Assembly (NCBI RefSeq): GCF_000282615.1 | Contig: NZ_AKIY01000218.1 | Coordinates: 1-64,000, forward strand | From: Bradyrhizobium sp. YR681 | GTDB lineage: Bacteria; Pseudomonadota; Alphaproteobacteria; Rhizobiales; Xanthobacteraceae | DNA length: 64,000 bases | Direction: 5' to 3' | Part shown: in pieces, positions 1-8,025 of the stretch | How the letters are laid out: every line of letters begins with the position of its first letter | Numbering within the stretch: position 1 is the first letter of the stretch | The notes under the pieces: generated by a model | The model's input: the letters and a program-made list of their open reading frames with translations, nothing else | Told to the model about the DNA's origin: nothing | Database searches by the model: none | Made by a program: the position numbers and the translations under genes

Positions 1-353
1 CGGCTGCCGCCGGTCGAGAAATCGCCCCAGGCGCGCTTGCGGGCGACGCTCTGGCCGGGCGTCGGATATTCGGTCGTGACCTTCGACCAGTCGCATTCGA
101 GTTCCTCGGCGACGAGCTGGGCGAGGCCGGTGAGCGAGCCCTGGCCCATCTCGGAGCGGGCGATCCGGATGACGACGGTGTCATCCGGCCTGACCACGAC
201 CCAGGCGTTGACCTCGGGCGAGCCGTCGGCTGCACGGACTACGGCGGGGCCGCCGAAGGGCAGGTCGAGGCCGATGGCTAATCCTGCGCCAATCGCGGCG
301 GTGCCGACGACGAAGGCGCGGCGGTTCATCTTGGGAGAGACGTGCTTGTTCAT
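1..353 (-). CDS. iorB: Isoquinoline 1-oxidoreductase-type molybdopterin subunit (IorB-like), N-terminal part
   Basis: This is the large, molybdopterin-cytosine-dinucleotide-binding subunit of a xanthine-dehydrogenase-family hydroxylase. Only about 117 N-terminal codons lie in the window; the gene runs off the left edge. The ATG is at 351-353. The N-terminus carries a twin-arginine-like signal (NRRAF followed by a hydrophobic Ala/Gly stretch), as expected for periplasmic IorB proteins. After it come the motifs WVVVRPDDTVVIRIARSEMG and TGLAQLVAEEL, typical of the first domain. It starts 11 bp after the stop of the 2Fe-2S subunit, so the two form one operon. The substrate cannot be told from this fragment; aldehyde and N-heterocycle oxidation both occur in the family. 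Confidence 0.85.
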   Translation of the reverse strand, partial: MNKHVSPKMNRRAFVVGTAAIGAGLAIGLDLPFGGPAVVRAADGSPEVNAWVVVRPDDTVVIRIARSEMGQGSLTGLAQLVAEELECDWSKVTTEYPTPGQSVARKRAWGDFSTGGS

Positions 354-364
354 GAGGCAGCTCC

Positions 365-814
365 TTACGCGCTTGCGATCGTGTGGATCGCTTCGCGCAC
401 CTGCTGGAAGGTGCCGCAGCGGCAGATATTGGTGATGGCCTCGTCGATATCGGCGTCGGTCGGCTTCGGCTTCTCGGCGAGCAGCGCCGCCACCGCCATG
501 ATCATGCCGCTCTGGCAATAGCCACATTGCGGCACGTCCTTCGCGATCCAGGCCTGCTGCACCTTGTGCAGCGTGTTCCCGGACGCGAGCCCTTCGATCG
601 TGGTGATCTTCTTGCCTTCGGCCTCGGCGACCGAAACGCCGCAAGAGCGGGTGGCGACGCCGTCCATGTGAACCGTGCAGGCGCCGCATTGTGCAATGCC
701 GCAGCCATATTTGGTGCCGGTCAGGCCGGCATTCTCGCGGATTGCCCAGAGCAGCGGGGTATCCGGCTCGACGTCGAGCGTCAGTGTTTTTCCGTTGATT
801 GTTAGGTTTGCCAT
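365..814 (-). CDS. iorA: (2Fe-2S)-binding subunit of IorA-type molybdenum hydroxylase
   Basis: The 149-residue electron-transfer subunit carries two [2Fe-2S] clusters. A plant-type ferredoxin domain has Cys38, Cys43, Cys46 and Cys58 (CGIAQCGAC). The helical second domain has Cys97, Cys100 (QCGYCQSGM), Cys131 and Cys133 (CRCGT). The length equals that of IorA and other short small subunits without an FAD domain, so electrons probably leave through a cytochrome partner. It is the first gene of the operon with the IorB-like subunit. A 13-bp palindrome lies 43 bp upstream of the ATG. Identification as a small hydroxylase subunit is firm; the substrate is unknown. Confidence 0.93.
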   Translation of the reverse strand: MANLTINGKTLTLDVEPDTPLLWAIRENAGLTGTKYGCGIAQCGACTVHMDGVATRSCGVSVAEAEGKKITTIEGLASGNTLHKVQQAWIAKDVPQCGYCQSGMIMAVAALLAEKPKPTDADIDEAITNICRCGTFQQVREAIHTIASA

Positions 815-856
815 CGCAAGTCCCCTGATTGGCCCAATCCACCGATTGGACTCAGT

Positions 857-869
857 GACACAATGTGTC
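857..869. promoter_or_regulatory. 13-bp perfect palindrome upstream of iorA
   Basis: The sequence GACACAATGTGTC is a perfect palindrome with a one-base centre, 43 bp before the iorA ATG. Size and position suit an operator for a dimeric repressor, but no regulator gene lies next to it in the window. The rest of the 270-bp gap between iorA and the small gene at 1085 shows no further gene. Confidence 0.3.
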
Positions 870-1084
870 TGGCAAACTGGAACTGTTCAAATCAATAGTC
901 CGCGGGGTCGCCGTCAAAGGGGGCAGACATGCGCGGGGAAGAATGCCGGGCGCGCGGTGTTGCGCGTTGTGAATGGCGGTGCATGTCCGCAGCCTTTGGT
1001 CGCATCGAATTCATTTGACTCACCTTAGGTATTGTACAACCTTTGGTTTGATGGATTATTAGTCCATCCTAAGGGAGAATCGCC

Positions 1085-1339
1085 ATGGGTCGCATCGTCA
1101 CGATTGATCTCGAAAAAGTTCTTGCGTCAGGTAACGATCTCAAAGCCAAGTCACCTTCCGGACTCACCACTCACGCCGATCTGCTCGGCCTTGCCAGCGA
1201 CGTCAGCAAGGATCCGGTCACCTATCTGAGCAGCGTCGGCGTACAGCTCGACGACACGACGGCTTCGATGCTGCGGAGCAAGCTGGCCTCGCGTTCCGGC
1301 GGCGTCCAGGCCGGCACGATCCATATCGACATCCTCTGA
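1085..1339 (+). CDS. Small protein, putative precursor peptide of the radical SAM locus
   Basis: This 84-residue protein starts at an ATG with a good Shine-Dalgarno (AAGGGAG, 7 bases upstream). It is the first gene of a row of radical SAM and other modification enzymes, the usual place for a RiPP precursor. It has a charged N-terminal half (IDLEKVLASGNDLKAK) and a middle part with the pattern DPVTYLSSVGVQLDD. A Gly-rich hinge (SGGVQAG) precedes a hydrophobic tail ending in IHIDIL. It has no cysteine. Two His-x-Asp triplets occur, at 30-32 and 80-82; aromatic-x-Asp triplets are the kind of site some radical SAM/SPASM enzymes crosslink. I do not recognise it as a named precursor family, so the precursor role is inferred from context and size. 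Confidence 0.6.
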   Translation: MGRIVTIDLEKVLASGNDLKAKSPSGLTTHADLLGLASDVSKDPVTYLSSVGVQLDDTTASMLRSKLASRSGGVQAGTIHIDIL

Positions 1340-1363
1340 TCCGGCATCCGCAGATCATGATGG

Positions 1364-1391
1364 CCGGCTGACCGGTTCGCCGGGCAGCCGG
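1364..1391 (+). promoter_or_regulatory. Strong UUCG-tetraloop hairpin between small protein and modification genes
   Basis: The segment folds as CCGGCTG-A-CCGG-TTCG-CCGG-G-CAGCCGG: seven pairs, one A/G mismatch, four pairs and a UUCG tetraloop. It lies between the stop of the small protein (1339) and the first radical SAM gene. There is no T-run, so a full intrinsic terminator is unlikely. A stability or partial-attenuation element that keeps precursor levels above enzyme levels fits. The hairpin ends at 1391 and leaves the GAGG at 1397-1400 free. Confidence 0.5.
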
Positions 1392-1409
1392 GATATGAGG
1401 TCGTCGGCC

Positions 1410-2468
1410 ATGGCGTTCGGCGCACAATATTTATCTGATTTCCGCGCGGCCAGGGTGACGCCTACTAATCTTGTTTTGAACGTCACCCTGAAATGCCCGC
1501 TCAAATGTTCGCACTGCTGCTTTTCATCTGACATGTTTCACGGCGGGCATCTGTCCGCCGCGGACGTACATCGCTGCATTCAGCAGGCTGCGCAGATTCC
1601 GTCGATGGAGATCGTCCATTTCGTCGGCGGCGATCCTATGCTGCATGCGGATATCGTTGCCGATGCCGTGGCTCTGGCCGCGTCGCTGGGCTTGCGCGCC
1701 GGCATTACCACGAGTGCGTTCTGGGCCAAGTCGCCCGCGCGCGCGACGGCTTCTGTCCGGCGATTGCACGCGGCCGGGCTCACCGAAATGACCTTGTCTT
1801 ATGATGATCCCCATGCCGAGTTCGTGCCGCTCAGGTTCATCGCCAATGCGGTGACTGCGGCGCGGGAGTGCGGCCTGTTGCTGCGGATCGCGGTGGTGGT
1901 TGAAGCCAACTCGAAGATCACCGCCGCCACCCTGCGTGCCGATCTCGGCCTTCAGGACGAGCCCGGCATCAACATCTACGAGACCGTCGCCAACTCGACC
2001 GGCCGCGCGGATGGCACGGATGAGGAAACCCAGGCGGCACGTCTTCACCATGCGTCGGCCTATCGCGGCCCCTGTGAGTCCGTTCTTCACACCGTCACCG
2101 TCGATCACGAGGGCGGCATCCGGCCGTGCTGTGGCGTGCTGCCCCATTACGATTCCCTGAAGGTCGGGCACATCGCGGAGGAGGGGATTGAAGCAGCCAT
2201 GCGCGGAGCCGCGGACGATCCGCTCTACAGATGGATCAGGCTTGAAGGTCCCGTCGCCATCCTCGCTGCCATTACGGCCGACGACCCCGTGCCGATGCGC
2301 GTGGAGGACTTCGACGGCATCTGCACCGCCTGTGATCGCATCTTCCGCTCGCCGGAGTTGCTGGCGCGGGTGCGGGAAGCCGCCGAGGCCCGGCGGCCCC
2401 AGATCGAGACCTGCGAAATCCTGCTGGCCGGACCGCCCGCGGCTGCAACCGTCGCGGCCGCCCCATGA
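1410..2468 (+). CDS. Radical SAM protein with C-terminal SPASM/twitch-like cysteines
   Basis: This 352-residue radical SAM enzyme carries the 4Fe-4S/SAM motif Cys29-x3-Cys33-x2-Cys36 (CPLKCSHC). FVGGDP follows in the position of the usual GGEP SAM-binding motif. Near the C-terminus, cysteines in PCESV, RPCCG and ICTACD suggest a second iron-sulfur cluster as in SPASM or twitch proteins. I chose the ATG at 1410, which has GAGG at 1397-1400. The ATG at 1395 is in frame but sits directly behind the hairpin without a ribosome site. The stop overlaps the next start by 4 bp (ATGA), so the genes are translationally coupled. Its substrate is presumably the upstream small protein; the reaction is unknown. 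Confidence 0.8.
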   Translation: MAFGAQYLSDFRAARVTPTNLVLNVTLKCPLKCSHCCFSSDMFHGGHLSAADVHRCIQQAAQIPSMEIVHFVGGDPMLHADIVADAVALAASLGLRAGITTSAFWAKSPARATASVRRLHAAGLTEMTLSYDDPHAEFVPLRFIANAVTAARECGLLLRIAVVVEANSKITAATLRADLGLQDEPGINIYETVANSTGRADGTDEETQAARLHHASAYRGPCESVLHTVTVDHEGGIRPCCGVLPHYDSLKVGHIAEEGIEAAMRGAADDPLYRWIRLEGPVAILAAITADDPVPMRVEDFDGICTACDRIFRSPELLARVREAAEARRPQIETCEILLAGPPAAATVAAAP

Positions 2469-4411
2469 GCACCGATGTCCTCTTTTGCTCGGCGCCCGTG
2501 ATGTCCGTGGTGCGGCCCTCGGCGGCGCTCGGCCTGTTACAGGCGCTGCTGCGGGAGAAAGGCATTCGCGCCGAGACGCACTATCTGAACTTGATGTTTG
2601 CCGATCGCATCGGGCTCGACCTGAACGAGCAGCTTGCGGAAAAATTGCCGAGCCATCTTCTCGCCGGCGACTGGCTGTTCGGCGATTGCCTGGGTGCCCG
2701 GCCTGACCGGCCGCAGGTGCAGCGCCACATCAGCGAGCTCGGTGCCGCGATCGAGCGCAAGGGGCTGGCGCAGCTCTACGAAATCCGTCGCAGCTTGATC
2801 CCTTCCTTCGTCGCGGAAGCAGCCGACCGGCTGCTCGAACGCAGCCCCAAAATCATCGGCTTCACCTCGATGTTCGAGCAGACGGTGGCTTCGCTTGCGA
2901 TCGCGGCCGCGGTGAAGGAGCGTGATCCGTCCGTGGTCGTCTGCTTCGGCGGCGCCAATTGCCACGGGCCGATGGGCGCGGTGCTGCTGAAGAACTTCTC
3001 GCAGATCGACCATGTCTTCAATGGCGAGGCCGACACCGTGTTCGGGCCGGCGGTCGAGACGATCCTGCGCGGCGAGCAGCCTCGCGGCATGCCGGGATGC
3101 CTGTCCCGCGACCAGCCTGCCGTGGGTAGCGCATCCGGTCCGACCGCGATGGATGCGCTGCCGATCCCGGACTATGCGGATTATTTCGTGCAGCTCGCGG
3201 ACCTGTCCGAAGCGTCGCGCGTACGTCCTTCGATTCCGTTCGAGTCCTCGCGGGGGTGCTGGTGGGGGCAGAAACATCACTGCACCTTCTGCGGCCTGAA
3301 CGGGGAGGGCATGGCGTTTCGCGCCAAGTCCGCGCCGCGCGTGCTCCGCGAGATCGAGGCGCTGCATGCTGAATTCGGGATCGGCCGGTTCGCGGCGACC
3401 GACAACATCCTGGGCATGACCCACATCGACGGCGTGCTCGGAAAGCTCGCCGAACGCCCGGCGCACGGCTTTCGCTTCTTCTACGAGATCAAGGCCAACA
3501 TGGACGAGACGCAGCTCGAGAAGCTGGCGCTTGCGGGGACGGTCTGGCTGCAGCCCGGCATCGAGAGCCTGTCGGACCCGGTGCTGCATCTGATGCGCAA
3601 GGGCGTGAGTGCCTTGCTCAACCTGCGTCTGCTGCGCAATTGCCGCGAGCTCGGCGTCGGGCTGGTCTGGTCGATCCTGTATGGATTTCCGGGCGAGCCG
3701 CGCGAGGCCTACGACGCGGTTGCCAAAATGGTCCCGCTGCTCGAACATCTTCAGCCGCCGGTCGGCTGCGGCCGCATTCGCCTCGATCGCTTCAGCCCCA
3801 ATTTCGAACGCGCCGCCGAGATCGGCTTTCACAACGTCACGCCGATGCCGGCCTATGGCGCGATCTACGACGTTCCGGACGAGGATCTCGCCAACCTCGC
3901 TTACTTCTTCGAGGGCGATGCGCCCGATGCCGCGCGCGAGCAGGATTTGGTGTCGCTCAAGGCTGCGAGCGCAAGATGGCGCGGGCGCTGGTTCGACCAG
4001 CCCTTTGCGCCTCAGTTGACGATGACGGCCGTGGGGACCGCGCACCTCGTCAGCGACACCCGCGCTTGTGCGCTTCAACCATTCTATTGCCCGACACCGG
4101 CCGAGATCGCCGTGCTCGATCTGCTGCGCAATCCCTGCACGCGGGCGAACGCCGTTGAACAGCTTGCCGATCGCTTCGAGACGGCCGCGGTCGAGGCCGC
4201 CATGGATGCGATCCTGGGGCGACGGTTCGCGATCGAGATCGACGGCAGGATGCTCTCGCTGGTCACCGAGGCAGGCCGGGAGATTTTTGACGCCGACGCC
4301 CGCGCCGAATTTCCGCTCGGCTTCGTCCTGCCGCGCGAGCACGCGGCAGCTCATGCGGTCTCGACGGATGCCCGCGATGAGCCGGCTGGCCTGGAACGGG
4401 TGCAGCCATGA
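2465..4411 (+). CDS. B12-binding radical SAM protein, RiPP maturation C-methyltransferase family
   Basis: This 648-residue protein has an N-terminal cobalamin-binding-type fold (about 1-210), a linker with LPIPDYADYF, and a radical SAM domain with the unusual spacing Cys265-x7-Cys273-x2-Cys276 (GCWWGQKHHCTFCGLNG). That signature, together with MAFRAKS behind it, is diagnostic of the family named RiPP maturation radical SAM C-methyltransferase (TIGR03975-like). Members are found beside bacteriocin-type precursors and are predicted to methylate unactivated carbons. About 200 further residues follow the barrel. It overlaps both neighbours by 4 bp. This gene is the strongest single argument that the locus makes a modified peptide. 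Confidence 0.88.
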   Translation: MSTDVLFCSAPVMSVVRPSAALGLLQALLREKGIRAETHYLNLMFADRIGLDLNEQLAEKLPSHLLAGDWLFGDCLGARPDRPQVQRHISELGAAIERKGLAQLYEIRRSLIPSFVAEAADRLLERSPKIIGFTSMFEQTVASLAIAAAVKERDPSVVVCFGGANCHGPMGAVLLKNFSQIDHVFNGEADTVFGPAVETILRGEQPRGMPGCLSRDQPAVGSASGPTAMDALPIPDYADYFVQLADLSEASRVRPSIPFESSRGCWWGQKHHCTFCGLNGEGMAFRAKSAPRVLREIEALHAEFGIGRFAATDNILGMTHIDGVLGKLAERPAHGFRFFYEIKANMDETQLEKLALAGTVWLQPGIESLSDPVLHLMRKGVSALLNLRLLRNCRELGVGLVWSILYGFPGEPREAYDAVAKMVPLLEHLQPPVGCGRIRLDRFSPNFERAAEIGFHNVTPMPAYGAIYDVPDEDLANLAYFFEGDAPDAAREQDLVSLKAASARWRGRWFDQPFAPQLTMTAVGTAHLVSDTRACALQPFYCPTPAEIAVLDLLRNPCTRANAVEQLADRFETAAVEAAMDAILGRRFAIEIDGRMLSLVTEAGREIFDADARAEFPLGFVLPREHAAAHAVSTDARDEPAGLERVQP

Positions 4412-5568
4412 CCGTCGAAGTTCGTCCGCTCGGCGACAAGTGCAACATCAAGTGCCGCTACTGCTATCAGGAGGGCATCCGCACCGCCGGCAACGTGCCG
4501 ACGCGCTACGACCTCGATGCGATCATGGCAACGCTGGACAGATTGGCCGAGCCGTTCAGCCTGTTCGGCGGCGAGATCATGCTGACTCGCCGGCCCGATC
4601 TCGAACGCCTGATGCAGCTCGGCTTCGACCGCCATGGCGGCGTCGGCATGCAGACCAACGGCACGCTGATCGAGGAACGCGACCTCGAGCTGTTCAGGAA
4701 ATATCGCGTCCGCATCGGCATCTCGATCGACGGCCCGGGGCCGCTCAACGATGCCCGCTGGGCCGGCAGTTTGCCGGCAACGCGGCGTGCGACCGCGCGG
4801 ATCGAGGCGGTGATCGAGACGCTGTGCCGCGAGGGCATGCCGCCCAACGTGATCGTGACGCTCAACCGGATGAACGCCGCGCCGGATCGGCTGGGCGTGC
4901 TGTGCGAATGGATCGGGTTTCTCGGCAGCCTCGGCGTCCGCAAGCTGCGCTTGCATCTGCTGGAACAGGACGAAACGGAAGGCGGCGAGGGCCTGCCGCT
5001 CACGGCACAGGAAAACCTTGCGGCTCTCAGGCGGCTGCGCCGGCTCGAGCAGGAGCTGCCGTCCGTCGAGTTCGACATCTTCGCCGAGATGGCGGCAATG
5101 CTCAGGGGGGATGACGCACGCACCTCGTGCGTCTTCCATGCCTGCGATCCCTATGCGACGCGCGCGGTGGTGGGCGTCGAGAGCGACGGCCGGCTCGGCA
5201 ATTGCGGCCGCACCAACAAGGATGGCGTCACCCATCTGCGCGCCGGCCGCGAGGCCTTCGACCGCCAGCTCTCGCTCTACCGGACGCCGCAGGCCGATGG
5301 CGGCTGCCAGGGCTGCCGGTTCTTCCTGGCCTGCAAGGGCAATTGTCCGGGCACCGCGATCGGCGGCGACTGGCGGATGCGCTCGATCGATTGCCCGGTG
5401 TGGTTCGGCCTGTTCGAGGACATCGAGACCGAGCTTCAGGCGAATGGGGAGACCGCGATCAGCCGGTCGCAGCAACGCTCCGATCTCGAAGCGAAGATGA
5501 TCGCGGCCTGGTCGATCGGCGATAACCCGACCTTGCATTCGCTGCTTCAGCAGGCGGAAGCGCCATGA
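4408..5568 (+). CDS. Radical SAM/SPASM peptide-modifying protein
   Basis: This 386-residue protein has a radical SAM motif very near the N-terminus (Cys12-x3-Cys16-x2-Cys19, CNIKCRYC), then FGGEIML and IGISIDGPG. The C-terminal SPASM domain has cysteines in CVFHACD, LGNCGRT, GGCQGCRFFLACKGNCPG and SIDCPVW, enough for two auxiliary clusters. The architecture resembles anaerobic sulfatase-maturase and FxsB-like enzymes, which crosslink or oxidise peptide side chains. No HExxH domain is fused here; instead a separate HExxH gene lies two genes downstream. The start overlaps the preceding stop (ATGA) and the stop overlaps the next start. Confidence 0.85.
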   Translation: MTVEVRPLGDKCNIKCRYCYQEGIRTAGNVPTRYDLDAIMATLDRLAEPFSLFGGEIMLTRRPDLERLMQLGFDRHGGVGMQTNGTLIEERDLELFRKYRVRIGISIDGPGPLNDARWAGSLPATRRATARIEAVIETLCREGMPPNVIVTLNRMNAAPDRLGVLCEWIGFLGSLGVRKLRLHLLEQDETEGGEGLPLTAQENLAALRRLRRLEQELPSVEFDIFAEMAAMLRGDDARTSCVFHACDPYATRAVVGVESDGRLGNCGRTNKDGVTHLRAGREAFDRQLSLYRTPQADGGCQGCRFFLACKGNCPGTAIGGDWRMRSIDCPVWFGLFEDIETELQANGETAISRSQQRSDLEAKMIAAWSIGDNPTLHSLLQQAEAP

Positions 5569-6983
5569 CGTCGGCCTGGTTGACATGGCCTCGTCCTCCG
5601 CTGGCGGCTGCACCGCGCGAGCCAGCTCTCGCCAAGGCGGCTATGCAGCGCATCAGCTTCAGCGGCCCGCAGGCGCGCGCGCTCTGGCAGCCGCGATTTG
5701 AACGTCTCGGCGAAGTGGCACTCGCGGTCGAGCTGGAGATGGTGCGCCAAGGGCGTATTCCGGCGACGCTGGTGTGGACCGGCTATGATGATATCGAAGC
5801 CTTGACGGAGAGAGTGCGCGCAATCGGCCTCGAAGCGAAACCTGTCAAGGCGTCGCTCGGCTATGCCGCCGACTGGCCGATCGAGGCATCGATCGACGAG
5901 CCGAAGCGGCTGCTCGACTATGCGTTCCTGATCGGCCCTGCGCCGTACGATGTATCAATCGCCGAACCGGCGGCGGATGATTTGGAGCAGACGGCGATGC
6001 GGTCCGGCTATCCCGCGTGTTGCGCAAAGTCCTGGGCGGGCCATCTTCGTGGCGGCGGATGCGATCCGCTGGCCAACCTGCTCGCGCGCGACGATAGGGC
6101 GGCGATGCCTGCCCATTTCGCGCTCGCGGTTCTGGGCGTGGGGCCGGTGCGGCACGCGCCGTGTTCGGTGCACTGCTCTGCCACGCGTGATTGTTCGCGC
6201 GCGTTCCTCGATCTCGGTCGCGAGCTGGGATTCATCGACGAGATAGTGTGGCTCGAAGAGATCGCGGGTTGGGCGACCGAGGCATCGCTGGTCAACGGCA
6301 TCGCCGAGATCACGACGGCTGCCTTCCGCTGCACCTGGTTGTCCGACGAGGGCGCGTCGCCGCATCGGCGGCTTCGTCACACCTTGGCGGCGCCACGTCC
6401 CGTGAAACGGAAGGCCGCATCGGTCGAGCTCGTGGGCGGCACTGAAATCCTCGTCGAACTCGGCACCGGATTTGAGGCCGCCGGTTTCGCAAGTCCATTC
6501 GCCATGCGCTCGCGCTTCAGCGCGATCGTCTGGGAGCAGACCGCTGCGCTGCGCCGCGCCGCATCGGCCGTGCATGTCGGATGTGGCGATGGACTGTTGC
6601 TGGAGCTGATCGCGCAGACGCGGCCCAAGCTGAAATTGTATGGCCTCGAGGAAGATGCGGCGCTCGCCGGGCTCGCGCGCCAGCGCCTCGGTGCGTCCTT
6701 GCCGGTGCTCGGCGGGGCCAGCCTCGAAGCGCTTGCGACGCTGGCGCGCCTCGTGCCCGAAGGCGTCGATCTGGCTTTCGTCGATCCGGAGCGGCTTGGC
6801 AGTCACGAAGCGCTGGCCGCCATCCGCGTGATCGCAAAGTCGGTGATCGTGATCGGCACCGATCGCTCGCTGCGCCGGTTCAAAGACATGGATACGTATG
6901 CTGCAACGATGGGGCTCGCCCTGCTGCCTGGACGCGCAGCTCGAGTCTCAGCGGCCATCGCTGCGATGGATCGCCTGCACTGA
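5565..6983 (+). CDS. Two-part protein: GYPxCC Cys-rich domain plus methyltransferase-like domain
   Basis: I do not recognise this 472-residue protein as a whole. The N-terminal part holds GYPACC (148-153), which recalls the GYP-x-CC motif of DUF483-like proteins, followed by Cys200, Cys204 and Cys210 (CSVHCSATRDC). These could bind metal or a cluster. The C-terminal third has VGCGDG (338-343) and a following acidic position (GLEED), the pattern of a class I SAM-dependent methyltransferase. Later motifs are weak, and LAFVDPERLG stands where a catalytic strand would be. It overlaps the upstream radical SAM gene by 4 bp, so it belongs to the same unit. Role inferred only from context: peptide modification or substrate handling. 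Confidence 0.6.
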   Translation: MTSAWLTWPRPPLAAAPREPALAKAAMQRISFSGPQARALWQPRFERLGEVALAVELEMVRQGRIPATLVWTGYDDIEALTERVRAIGLEAKPVKASLGYAADWPIEASIDEPKRLLDYAFLIGPAPYDVSIAEPAADDLEQTAMRSGYPACCAKSWAGHLRGGGCDPLANLLARDDRAAMPAHFALAVLGVGPVRHAPCSVHCSATRDCSRAFLDLGRELGFIDEIVWLEEIAGWATEASLVNGIAEITTAAFRCTWLSDEGASPHRRLRHTLAAPRPVKRKAASVELVGGTEILVELGTGFEAAGFASPFAMRSRFSAIVWEQTAALRRAASAVHVGCGDGLLLELIAQTRPKLKLYGLEEDAALAGLARQRLGASLPVLGGASLEALATLARLVPEGVDLAFVDPERLGSHEALAAIRVIAKSVIVIGTDRSLRRFKDMDTYAATMGLALLPGRAARVSAAIAAMDRLH

Positions 6984-7005
6984 CCTGTTCGAGGGGGAAC
7001 GCGCC

Positions 7006-7845
7006 ATGAATGCGATGTCGATTGACTGGGAGCGGACAGCACGACCGCAGGCCGACGGCTACGACACGGCCGTTGCCCTCGGCCTGATCGAAACCGAGCC
7101 GACGCCCTGGCGGCCGCTGCCGCCGCAGCGTCCCCCGGTGAACGGCGCGCCGGCCGTTGCAGAGGGCAGGGTTGCCCTGCGCACTGAGGACCCGCTGCTT
7201 CCCGCGCCACGGTTCGTTCCCGATGCGCAAGCTCTCCCGGCGCTGGAAGAGGCACTGCGCTACGTCCGTCGCTGGCCGATCGCTGCCAAGCAGTGGCCGG
7301 AGATATTGAACACCATCCAGTGCTATCACGACACCGAGCAGCCGACCGAAGGGCCCGGCCGTCTCGGCTCGGCCAGCCATTCGGTCGATGCGCGCTTCGG
7401 CGTCATTGGCCTTACGGTGAACTGCCCGCTCGCGGCAGCGCAGGCGATCGTGCATGAGATGGCCCATCACAAGCTTCGCGCGTTCGGCGTCGCCAACGAG
7501 GATGCGATCCGCATCATCAGCAATCCCCAAAGCGAGCTCTATCCGAGCCCGATCGTGGTCGACCGTCCGCGTCCGATGACGGCGGTGCTGCACGCGCAAT
7601 ATTCCTTCATCCACGTCACCCAGCTCGACCTTCACATGCTCGAGCAGGAAGAAGACCCGCAGGTTCGCAGTGACATCCGCGCACTGCTCGCGCGCAACGC
7701 CTCGCGGATGGAGAAGGGGTTCGAGACCTTGCGGCAGCACGCCCGCACCGATGCGGCGGGCCGGGAGTTTCTCGGCGCCTTCTTCGCCTGGTGCAGCGAC
7801 GTCCTGGCCGCCAGCCGGAAGCTGCTGGCGACCGAGCGCGCCTGA
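7006..7845 (+). CDS. HExxH putative peptide-modification protein
   Basis: This 279-residue protein has HEMAH at 150-154 and, about 25 residues later, the segment YPSPIVVDRPRPMTAVLHAQYSF. Together they match the mod_HExxH domain (TIGR04267-like) seen beside or fused to FxsB-type radical SAM enzymes. Related fused proteins have been reported to act as alpha-ketoglutarate-dependent beta-hydroxylases rather than proteases, so hydroxylation of the precursor is a reasonable guess. The ATG at 7006 has the ribosome site GAGGGGG at 6991-6997; the longer frame starting at 6898 overlaps the previous gene and lacks one. It lies 22 bp behind the preceding gene, in the same operon. Confidence 0.75.
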   Translation: MNAMSIDWERTARPQADGYDTAVALGLIETEPTPWRPLPPQRPPVNGAPAVAEGRVALRTEDPLLPAPRFVPDAQALPALEEALRYVRRWPIAAKQWPEILNTIQCYHDTEQPTEGPGRLGSASHSVDARFGVIGLTVNCPLAAAQAIVHEMAHHKLRAFGVANEDAIRIISNPQSELYPSPIVVDRPRPMTAVLHAQYSFIHVTQLDLHMLEQEEDPQVRSDIRALLARNASRMEKGFETLRQHARTDAAGREFLGAFFAWCSDVLAASRKLLATERA

Positions 7846-8025
7846 CTGGCTCGCTTTCGCCGCCGGCCGGGTTCCATGCGCCAATCCCCGGCTTGGGGCG
7901 ACGTCTGCCCATCAATGCCGGTTCCAGGCCCGGTCACCATTGCGTTGCGGCGACAGTTTGTCCTTTTTGCCGGGGTGCAAGACTGAAACGCTTTGCTACA
8001 CTGCGCCCGAAGCAAAAGGAGTTCC

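Noticed and set aside
1015..1036. TTGACT followed by TACAAC as a promoter for the small protein gene
   Set aside because: The spacing of 14 bases is too short for a standard promoter; left out as a feature although a promoter must lie somewhere in this gap.
2537..4354. An antisense open frame of 605 codons opposite the B12 radical SAM gene
   Set aside because: Shadow of a gene with diagnostic radical SAM motifs; no motif of its own.
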